Origin: an uncultured Bacteroidales bacterium
Lineage (GTDB): Bacteria > Bacteroidota > Bacteroidia > Bacteroidales > Paludibacteraceae
Length of the DNA: 5,766 nt
Reading direction: 5' to 3'
Assembly (NCBI GenBank): GCA_903912795.1
Contig: CAIWIS010000519.1
Span: 1-5,766, forward strand
The notes beneath the pieces were generated by a model. That model was not told the DNA's origin. It did no database searches and was given only the letters and a program-made list of their open reading frames with translations. Of the stretch, positions 1 through 5,766 are shown in pieces (within the stretch, counting starts at the first letter, position 1; every line of letters begins with the position of its first letter). Position numbers and translations under genes: made by a program.

Positions 1-1394
1 CTGTTGCAATAGGGTACGATTGGCTTTATGATAAACTTTCGGATTCGACTCGTATAAAGGTGCGTAAAGCCATTGTTGAAAAAGCTTTTAATGCAGCAAA
101 AAACGAAAAACATTCCTCGTTCTACAAGGCTACCAACAATTGGAATCAGGTATGTAATTCAGGTTTAGTACTTGGAGCATTGGCTATTTATGACGAAGAG
201 CCTGCGCTAGCGAAAAGTATCATTGACAAATCGGTAAAATCTCTTCCTTTAGCCATGGCAAATTATGGTCCCGATGGAACTTATCCCGAAGGTTACGGGT
301 ACTGGGGATACGGCACAGGATGTCAGGTAACCATGATGGCAGCACTGGAGAGTGCGCTGGGCACCGATTATAATTTGTCGGAAAACAAAGCATTTATGCG
401 CTCGCCCTTTTTTATGTTGATGATGGTAGCGCCTTCGGGTATGTGTTACAACTTTGGTGATGCTGGTTCAAAACCGGCCTTTCAGCCAGCTATGTACTGG
501 TTTGCATCAAAACTAAAAGATCCGTCGATACTATCTCATGAACAAAAATTTCTTTCGAAGATGGGGACTGGTGCTGTTGGTGGTTTGTTGCCTAATGTTT
601 TGATTTTTTCGAAAGATTTGGAGGTCAAAGCAACCGAAGTTCCGAAAATGAACTTTTGGGTAAGTGGCGGAATTAGACCGCTGTTTATTTACCGTAGTGG
701 GTGGAACAATAAAAACGATGCCTATTTGGGCGTAGCGGCAGGGCCAGCCAATATCTCCCACGGTCACATGGATGCAGGTTCGTTTGTGTACGAAAAAAAC
801 GGTGTCCGCTGGTCTGTGGAATTGGGTTCACAATCGTATATAACCCTGGAGAGCAAAGGAGTTGGCTTGTGGAATAGTAAACAGGATGGACAGCGATGGG
901 ATGTCTTTCGTTTGGGAAATACTGGACATTCCACCTTGGTAATTAATGGCGAACGACACCTTGTGGCTGGAGTTCCAACGATGACCAACACTTTTCAAAC
1001 CACCGAATGCAAAGGAGCTGAAATGGATCTTTCGCCCATTTTTGCAAACAGCGTAAGTAAGGTTGTTCGTAAAGTATTTTTGGATGGCAAAAACGACTTG
1101 CATGTACAAGATAGAATTACAACAAAAGATAGCTCGGCTAACGTAATGTGGATAATGGTAGCACCCAAGGAAGCAAAAATTGTAAGTAACAATCAAATAG
1201 AGCTAACAAAGGATGGAAAGAAAATGCTATTAACGGTTGAAGCACCCGCAAATGTAACGATGAAAATATGGGACAATAAACCGGTTAATTCTTACGATCA
1301 GGATAACCCAGGCACTTTACGTGTCGGTTTCGAAACGACAATTCCGGCAAATTCTGATGCGGAGATGATTATATCGCTCAAAGCACAGAATTAA
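1..1394 (+). CDS. Heparinase II/III-like polysaccharide lyase, C-terminal part (5' end outside window)
   Basis: Seen: the frame is open from the first complete codon at 3 (reading VAIGYDWLYDKLSDSTRIKV), so the GTG at 60 is an internal Val codon and the gene begins left of the window. The 463 visible codons fall into two parts. An alpha-helical region resembles the toroid of heparinase II/III-type lyases, with NNWNQVCNSG at 135-164 and a DGTYPEGYGYWGYG stretch at 273-314. A C-terminal beta-rich region begins near 650 and carries SHGHMDAGSF (756-785), VELGSQSY (816-839) and GHSTLVING (924-950). Family knowledge: these lyases beta-eliminate uronic-acid polysaccharides using Asn or His, Tyr and His, with a structural metal in the beta domain. 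Candidates here are the Asn/Trp/Asn cluster (138-146), Tyr at 294 or 300, and His at 759 or 765. The family is usually 600-750 residues, so roughly a third is probably missing, including any signal peptide. The stop is TAA at 1392. Only 18 bp and no terminator separate it from the next gene, so co-transcription is likely. The exact PL family and substrate are not determined. Confidence 0.85.
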   Translation, partial: VAIGYDWLYDKLSDSTRIKVRKAIVEKAFNAAKNEKHSSFYKATNNWNQVCNSGLVLGALAIYDEEPALAKSIIDKSVKSLPLAMANYGPDGTYPEGYGYWGYGTGCQVTMMAALESALGTDYNLSENKAFMRSPFFMLMMVAPSGMCYNFGDAGSKPAFQPAMYWFASKLKDPSILSHEQKFLSKMGTGAVGGLLPNVLIFSKDLEVKATEVPKMNFWVSGGIRPLFIYRSGWNNKNDAYLGVAAGPANISHGHMDAGSFVYEKNGVRWSVELGSQSYITLESKGVGLWNSKQDGQRWDVFRLGNTGHSTLVINGERHLVAGVPTMTNTFQTTECKGAEMDLSPIFANSVSKVVRKVFLDGKNDLHVQDRITTKDSSANVMWIMVAPKEAKIVSNNQIELTKDGKKMLLTVEAPANVTMKIWDNKPVNSYDQDNPGTLRVGFETTIPANSDAEMIISLKAQN

Positions 1395-1412
1395 GAAAAA
1401 ACAATAAAAAAC

Positions 1413-2429
1413 ATGATTAAAACAACCAAAATATTATTTCTCATTTATTGCTTCTTTATTGGAAGCACGCTGTTATCGGCATCTTCTTATCCATCAACAA
1501 CTCTGAAAAGCAAAGGGTTGGAAGTATTGGTATTTTTACCCGATAGCACAACGAGCTATTATCAGGCTGCGCGTTTCGATTGGGGAAGTATGGTGGGACA
1601 AATTACTTACAAAAATCACACTTACTTGCAACAATGGGAAAACTACAATGGTAGAGGACCCGCCGATAAACACGACCCGCTAGTGCCGAATACAGGAACA
1701 GGCTTGGCGGAAGAGTTCTTAGCGGCTTTGGGTTACGATGAAGCACCGGTGAATGGTTTCTTTGTAAAAATTGGTGTTGGTATTCTTCAAAAAAAGGATA
1801 CGGCTATGTATAGTTTTGCAATTCCGTATAAAATTGTAAATCAGGGCATAAGAACCTTTTCGCAAACTAAAAACAGTCTGACATTTAAACATAGTTTGAA
1901 TTCGGAAATTGGTTACGGCTATGAATTGGAGCGAACGTATCAATTGATAGATAACAAGTTAACTGTGCATCATAAACTAACAAATACAGGTAAAAAGCGT
2001 ATTGAGTCCGAAATGATTTCGCATAATTTTATGCAATTCGATTTTGGAGCTTTTGGGACTGATTTTTCGCTTCAATTTTTGAAAAGTACGATTGATAATT
2101 CCAATCAAAAATGGGCATCGCCTAATCGCGTGAAGTTCAATGATAGCAGCATCGATATTTTAACGGATATGAATGATTATATGCCTTGTTTTGGAGGAAT
2201 AAATGTACATTCAAAAAATGGCAATTGCCGCCTGATAAATAAGAAAACAGGAATGGCAGTTACCATTGAACCGGACAAAGAAGTATCGTCGTTTGTGGCT
2301 TGGATGTGGCAAAAAGCATTTTGTGCTGAACCACGAATATTAGTTGACGTAGAACCGGGTAAAGTCTTCAGTTGGGATTTTGTGTATGGGTTTGATAGGC
2401 CCCAAGCCCCTAAAGGGGATGTGGATTAG
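1413..2429 (+). CDS. Exported galactose-mutarotase-like (aldose-epimerase-fold) protein, function unknown
   Basis: Seen: 338 residues starting at an ATG in an A-rich leader without a Shine-Dalgarno sequence. An N-terminal signal peptide (Lys near residues 3-6, hydrophobic core about 7-22, likely cut near 23-24) indicates export; the Cys at 13 is not in a lipobox. The rest is beta-strand-rich and resembles the galactose mutarotase-like superfamily. Cues are a YYQAARFDWGSMVGQI segment after the leader, His87 (HDP), an ISHNF segment with His204 that recalls the conserved NHxYF His of GalM-type mutarotases, and Glu306 (CAEPR) followed by VEPGKVFSWDFVYGF, which recalls the GalM LETQ Glu and its closing PGE...Y.F strand. 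These correspondences were made by eye. Related proteins occur near glycan-degradation genes but are poorly characterised, so sugar mutarotation, epimerisation or plain sugar binding are all possible. It lies between the lyase and the GH31 gene. Oddity: residues after Phe327 are encoded by a dispersed-type repeat (2399-2419), so the last ten or so residues are probably not native to the family. Confidence 0.75.
   Translation: MIKTTKILFLIYCFFIGSTLLSASSYPSTTLKSKGLEVLVFLPDSTTSYYQAARFDWGSMVGQITYKNHTYLQQWENYNGRGPADKHDPLVPNTGTGLAEEFLAALGYDEAPVNGFFVKIGVGILQKKDTAMYSFAIPYKIVNQGIRTFSQTKNSLTFKHSLNSEIGYGYELERTYQLIDNKLTVHHKLTNTGKKRIESEMISHNFMQFDFGAFGTDFSLQFLKSTIDNSNQKWASPNRVKFNDSSIDILTDMNDYMPCFGGINVHSKNGNCRLINKKTGMAVTIEPDKEVSSFVAWMWQKAFCAEPRILVDVEPGKVFSWDFVYGFDRPQAPKGDVD
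2399..2419 (+). repeat. C/G-rich palindromic repeat, copy 1 (inside the 3' end of the mutarotase-like gene)
   Basis: GCCCCAAG followed by the near-palindrome CCCCTAAAGGGG (2407-2418) and an A. The core can fold into a five-pair hairpin with a two-base loop. It is translated in the mutarotase-like frame as part of the PQAPKGDVD tail, and the TAG stop follows at 2427. The same sequence recurs in inverted orientation at 2500-2523. Its base composition differs sharply from the AT-rich surroundings. From memory, C/G-tract repeats of this type are dispersed in many Bacteroidota genomes; that was not checked here. Confidence 0.75.
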
Positions 2430-2499
2430 TTTCGTATCTGAAGTTAATAATAGTTTTTTTGTCAATAAATAATAATAATCAATACTAACTTTTCTCTAT

Positions 2500-2523
2500 T
2501 CCCCCTTTAGGGGGTTAGGGGGC
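2500..2523 (-). repeat. C/G-rich palindromic repeat, copy 2 (inverted)
   Basis: On the + strand this reads TCCCCCTTTAGGGGG then TTAGGGGGC. Its reverse complement is GCCCCCTAACCCCCTAAAGGGGGA, which matches copy 1 except for an extra base in each C or G tract and a small change in the TAA/AAG linker. The 80 bp between the copies (2420-2499) is AT-rich, with a seven-T run at 2454-2460. In RNA the two copies could pair into a stem of roughly 20 bp closing an 80-base loop, ending 20 bases before the GH31 start codon. It could affect expression or transcript stability between the two genes, but it is not placed like a classical terminator because the T-run lies in the loop. Confidence 0.75.
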
Positions 2524-2543
2524 AATAATATATTTCAATCAAC

Positions 2544-4841
2544 ATGAAAAAATCAATTTTTCTTCTATTCTTTTTACCAACATTCTTGTTGGCTCAAACT
2601 TTCGAAAAAACAGATCAAAGCATTCAGTTTAGTTCGCAGGGCATGAATGTACGTGTGGAATTTTATACCCCAGCTTTGGTGCGGGTGTACAAAACTATTC
2701 AGGGTGAGGATTTTACCAGCCAAAGCTTGGTTGTAAACCAATCAAAGCAAGCAGTAAAAGTGGATGTGACTTCCGATAATGGATTTGTAAATTTAGCATC
2801 CGAAAAATTAAAAATAACTGTAAATACCGAAACAGGTAGTATTCGTTTTTTGAAATCGACTGGCGAAAATTTGCTGTTTAATATCGATTACGGCACAAAT
2901 TTCTCGGTTGTACCGGCCGGAAATACAAGCACTTACAAAGTACGTAGCGAATTTTTGTTGGAAAAAGACGAAGCCATTTATGGTTTGGGGCAGATTTTGG
3001 ACAATAAACTGAACCGTCGCGATTCGAAACATCATTTGCAAAACGAAAATATGCATACCACTTCGCCTTATTTTATGTCGATAAAAGGCTATGGCGTATA
3101 TATGGATAATTATTCAATTTCCGATTTCGAGGATAACAAACAGGGACTTTCGTTCGAATGTTTGGGCAAAGCTGCCGATTATTACTTTATGTTTGGCGAA
3201 AATGCCGATGGTGTAATTGCTCAAATGCGTTGGCTGAGTGGCAAAACACCAATGTTGCCTTTGTGGGCGTATGGATTTTTTCAAAGTAAGGAACGTTACA
3301 AAATACAGGACGAAAGTGTGGATGTAGTAAAGAAACTTCGCTCGTTGAATATTCCTATCGATTGTATAATTCAGGATTGGCGCTACTGGCCTGAATATAA
3401 GAATGATAGTATCTGGAATTCGCATAGTTTTGACACCAAACGTTTCCCCGATCCTTTAAAGTGGATTGACGAAGTACACAAACTCAACACCAAATTGATG
3501 ATAGTGGCATGGCCGGCTATTGGTGCTTTAAGCCCTCAGCGCAAGCCCTTTGAAGAAAATAATTTGATTTTAAATTTCGATTCGTATCCCGGAAACAGTG
3601 GTTGTAAACCTTACGATGTTTTTAACCCCAAAGGTATTGCCATGTATTGGGAATCGTTGAACAAAGGCATCTACAGTTATATTAAAAACGATGCATGGTG
3701 GCTCGATTCAACCGAACCCGACCACATGAACGTGAAACCACAGGACTTTGAAGTACCCACATTTATGGGTCCATACAAAACAGTTAAAAATGCTTATTCG
3801 TTGCTTCATAACAAAGGAATAGCTACCAATCAATTAGCAACTAATCCGAACGACCGTGTGGTGATTTTGACGCGCTCAGGCTTTGTAGGCCAACAACGCT
3901 ATGGTTCCATTACCTGGAGTGGCGATGTACGCTCAACGTGGGAAAATCTTCAGAAACAAGTTCCCGGTGCATTGAATTTCTCGCTCATGGGCTTGCCGTA
4001 CTGGAATTCGGACATAGGTGGTTTTCAGGCTATTGGATGGAAGAAATTGGGCGGTAACAAAAGTCCTGAGTTTCAAGAATTATATGTCCGTTGGATGCAG
4101 TTTGGTTTATTTTCCACCATGATGCGTAGTCATGGTACCGGCTTACCACGCGAAATTTGGAATTTTGGCAAAAAAGGCGATTGGTGCTATGATGCACAGG
4201 AAATGTGTATTAATTTAAGATACAGCTTATTACCATACATTTACAGCACTTCGTGGAATGTAAGTCAGCACGATGGAACTTTTATGCGTGCCTTGTTTAT
4301 GGACTTTCCGCAGGATAAAAAAACGCACGATTTAGGGACTGAATTCCTGTTCGGAAAATCCATTTTGGTAGCTCCTGTAACTAAATACGATGTAAAAAGC
4401 TGGGATGTGTATTTACCCAAAGGTGCCGATTGGTTCGACTACTGGACAAACGAAAAAACGCAAGGTGGAACTACGCTTCAGCGCAAAGTTGAAAAGTCAA
4501 CCATTCCCATGTACATCAAAGCCGGTAGCATTCTTCCTTATGGACCACAAGTGCAATACGCTACCGAAAAGAAATGGGATAATCTGTTGCTTCAACTATA
4601 TCCGGGAGCCGATGGTGAATTTACGCTATACGAAGACGAGTTCGAAAATAACAATTACCAAAAAGGCGAATACTCTGAAATTCCAATGACATGGAACGAA
4701 AAAGAACAAACGCTTGTAATTGGCGAACGCAAAGGTAAATTCAAAGGTATGCTTGCAAAACGTAAGTTTACGGTGAAATCAGTTTCAGGAGTTGAAAAAG
4801 TTGTAAACTATTCAGGAAAAGCACTTAAAGTAAAATTGTAA
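2544..4841 (+). CDS. Exported glycoside hydrolase family 31 alpha-glycosidase (alpha-xylosidase-like)
   Basis: Seen: 765 residues. Residues 1-17 form a signal peptide (MKKSIFLLFFLPTFLLA, probable cut before Gln18). Residues about 25-225 are the GH31 N-terminal beta-sandwich, with YGLGQ and a PYFMSIKGYGVYMDNY segment. Residues about 230-590 are the catalytic (beta/alpha)8 barrel. WWLDSTEPD carries the nucleophile Asp388, TWSGD carries the acid/base Asp461, IIQDWRYWPE carries Asp278, and MRSHG (Arg528, His530) is the usual substrate-binding motif. A proximal beta domain follows (FGKSILVAPV and IPMYIKAGSILP), then a distal DUF5110-like domain (LYPGADGEFTLYEDE). All catalytic positions are intact, so it should be an active retaining exo-alpha-glycosidase in the periplasm or at the cell surface. 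The WWLDxTEPD form is shared with Bacteroidota alpha-xylosidases, but GH31 also includes alpha-glucosidases and alpha-galactosidases, so the sugar is not settled. I see no PA14-like insert in the N-terminal domain, unlike some xyloglucan alpha-xylosidases. The next gene starts 2 bp after the stop. Confidence 0.93.
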   Translation: MKKSIFLLFFLPTFLLAQTFEKTDQSIQFSSQGMNVRVEFYTPALVRVYKTIQGEDFTSQSLVVNQSKQAVKVDVTSDNGFVNLASEKLKITVNTETGSIRFLKSTGENLLFNIDYGTNFSVVPAGNTSTYKVRSEFLLEKDEAIYGLGQILDNKLNRRDSKHHLQNENMHTTSPYFMSIKGYGVYMDNYSISDFEDNKQGLSFECLGKAADYYFMFGENADGVIAQMRWLSGKTPMLPLWAYGFFQSKERYKIQDESVDVVKKLRSLNIPIDCIIQDWRYWPEYKNDSIWNSHSFDTKRFPDPLKWIDEVHKLNTKLMIVAWPAIGALSPQRKPFEENNLILNFDSYPGNSGCKPYDVFNPKGIAMYWESLNKGIYSYIKNDAWWLDSTEPDHMNVKPQDFEVPTFMGPYKTVKNAYSLLHNKGIATNQLATNPNDRVVILTRSGFVGQQRYGSITWSGDVRSTWENLQKQVPGALNFSLMGLPYWNSDIGGFQAIGWKKLGGNKSPEFQELYVRWMQFGLFSTMMRSHGTGLPREIWNFGKKGDWCYDAQEMCINLRYSLLPYIYSTSWNVSQHDGTFMRALFMDFPQDKKTHDLGTEFLFGKSILVAPVTKYDVKSWDVYLPKGADWFDYWTNEKTQGGTTLQRKVEKSTIPMYIKAGSILPYGPQVQYATEKKWDNLLLQLYPGADGEFTLYEDEFENNNYQKGEYSEIPMTWNEKEQTLVIGERKGKFKGMLAKRKFTVKSVSGVEKVVNYSGKALKVKL

Positions 4842-4843
4842 AA

Positions 4844-5766
4844 ATGAAAAGAAATTCAATATTCTTATCTCTGGCGACTTTCACGGGCTTAATTCACGCC
4901 CAGCAAAAACCAAATGTGATTGTCATTCTGACAGATGATCAGGGTTATCAGGATTTGGGTTGTTATGGCTCTCCGCTGATTAAAACGCCTTGTTTGGATA
5001 AAATGGCTTCGGAAGGGTTGAAACTTACCGATTTCTATGCTTCATCGTCCATTTCGAGCCCTTCTCGTGCTGGATTGCTGACAGGTAGGCTCAATTCAGT
5101 TAATGGCGTTCGTGGCGTTTACTATCCCGAACAGAAAGGCTTGCCAAAATCCGAAATTACCTTGGCCGAAGCACTTAAAACCCAAGGTTATAACACGGCT
5201 TGCTTTGGAAAATGGCACTTAGGCGACTTGAAAGGTTACATGCCTAACGACCAAGGATTTGATGAATATTATGGTATTCCTTATAGCAACGATATGTGGA
5301 TTGCACCTTCGCAGCAGTTTGCCGATAATGTAAATTTCAGAGAAGGTTATAGCTTGGAACAAGGAAAAGCTGATCAGGATTTTGTACGTAGTACTAAGAA
5401 TAGCAATGACATAAGAGTGAAATTAGGCGGAAAATGTCCGTTACTGAGCAATGATAAAATTGTGGAATATCCTTGTGATTTGGCTACAACTACACAACGT
5501 TATTTCGAACATGCCATCGATTTTGTTGAACGCAACAAGAAACAACCATTTTTCATGTACATTACACCTGCCATGCCTCACGTGCCACTTTTCGCCTCCG
5601 AAAAATTCAAGGGTAAAAGTAAACGTGGCTTATATGGCGATGTGGTTGAGGAACTTGATTGGTATGTGGGTCAGTTACTCGAAGCTTTGGATAAAAATCA
5701 ACTTTCGGAAAATACCATTGTCATTTTCACGTCGGATAATGGTCCATGGCTTACCAAAAATCAGGA
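4844..5766 (+). CDS. Exported S1-family sulfatase, serine type, N-terminal part (3' end outside window)
   Basis: Seen: ATG at 4844, 2 bp after the GH31 stop (4839-4841), so translation of the two is probably coupled. 307 complete codons are visible and no stop is reached. A signal peptide spans about residues 1-19, with a probable cut before Gln20. The alkaline-phosphatase-fold sulfatase core follows. TDDQG gives metal ligands Asp31 and Asp32. SSPSRAGLLTGR (71-82) is the sulfatase signature, with Ser71 at the formylglycine position. FGKWHLG gives Lys123 and His125, MPHVP gives His246, and FTSDNG gives the late metal ligands Asp298 and Asn299. Family knowledge: type I sulfatases hydrolyse sulfate esters after this Ser or Cys is oxidised to formylglycine; the Ser form needs a radical-SAM anaerobic maturase (anSME), which is not in the window. 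Sulfatases of this type usually have about 450-550 residues, so a third or more is missing. Arylsulfatase A/GALNS-like spacing fits, but the S1 subfamily and the glycan target cannot be assigned by eye. Confidence 0.93.
   Translation, partial: MKRNSIFLSLATFTGLIHAQQKPNVIVILTDDQGYQDLGCYGSPLIKTPCLDKMASEGLKLTDFYASSSISSPSRAGLLTGRLNSVNGVRGVYYPEQKGLPKSEITLAEALKTQGYNTACFGKWHLGDLKGYMPNDQGFDEYYGIPYSNDMWIAPSQQFADNVNFREGYSLEQGKADQDFVRSTKNSNDIRVKLGGKCPLLSNDKIVEYPCDLATTTQRYFEHAIDFVERNKKQPFFMYITPAMPHVPLFASEKFKGKSKRGLYGDVVEELDWYVGQLLEALDKNQLSENTIVIFTSDNGPWLTKNQ

Noticed and set aside
60..62. GTG as start codon of the first gene
   Set aside because: The frame stays open to the left edge and the upstream residues (YDWLYDKLSDSTR) read like conserved family sequence, so the true start is outside the window.
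828..1196. Open frame of 122 codons on the minus strand
   Set aside because: It lies entirely inside the well-supported lyase gene, resembles no known family and has no signal or context of its own. The other minus-strand open frames at 531-767, 764-991, 995-1192, 1719-1943, 2808-3056 and 3114-3425 were rejected for the same reason.
2407..2460. Rho-independent terminator after the mutarotase-like gene (hairpin plus T-run)
   Set aside because: The small hairpin at 2407-2418 is 35 bases upstream of the T-run at 2454-2460, and the larger possible stem has the T-run in its loop. Neither has the geometry of an intrinsic terminator.
2505..2536. Bacteroides-type promoter ahead of the GH31 gene (TATATTTC at 2529-2536 as a -7 box)
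   Set aside because: The match to TAnnTTTG is imperfect, no good -33 TTTG element lies at the right distance, and transcription would begin almost at the start codon. In such AT-rich DNA this is expected by chance.
4405..4689. Open frame of 94 codons on the plus strand
   Set aside because: It is an out-of-frame shadow within the GH31 C-terminal domains, whose own frame carries recognisable motifs throughout this stretch.

Overview
The window looks like part of a polysaccharide-degradation locus from a member of the Bacteroidota. The signs are AT-rich coding sequence, A-rich start regions without a clear Shine-Dalgarno sequence, export signals ending in Ala-Gln, and a family mix (heparinase II/III-like lyase, GH31 glycosidase, serine-type S1 sulfatase) typical of polysaccharide utilization loci (PULs) in this phylum. 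No SusC/SusD pair, regulator, RNA gene, transposase or CRISPR array is visible, so the PUL reading rests on the enzymes alone. Genus and substrate cannot be fixed from the sequence.

Layout: all four genes are on the + strand and close together. (1) Up to 1394: the C-terminal part of a heparinase II/III-like polysaccharide lyase, whose reading frame runs off the left edge. (2) 1413-2429: an exported protein with a galactose-mutarotase-like fold, 18 bp downstream. (3) 2430-2543: the only real intergenic gap (114 bp). It separates most of two inverted copies of a C/G-rich palindromic repeat (2399-2419 and 2500-2523); the first copy lies inside the 3' end of gene 2 and supplies its last codons. 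(4) 2544-4841: an exported GH31 alpha-glycosidase with a complete catalytic apparatus. (5) 4844 to the right edge: the N-terminal 307 residues of an exported serine-type sulfatase, starting 2 bp after the GH31 stop.

Working model (inference): the lyase cleaves a uronic-acid-containing polymer, the sulfatase removes sulfate esters, the GH31 enzyme releases an alpha-linked sugar, and the mutarotase-fold protein acts on or binds a released sugar. Together they suggest a sulfated, uronate-containing glycan with alpha-linked neutral sugar. No single gene here is a new family on its face. The less ordinary points are the repeat pair that has become part of a coding sequence, the uncharacterised mutarotase-like protein, and the enzyme combination.
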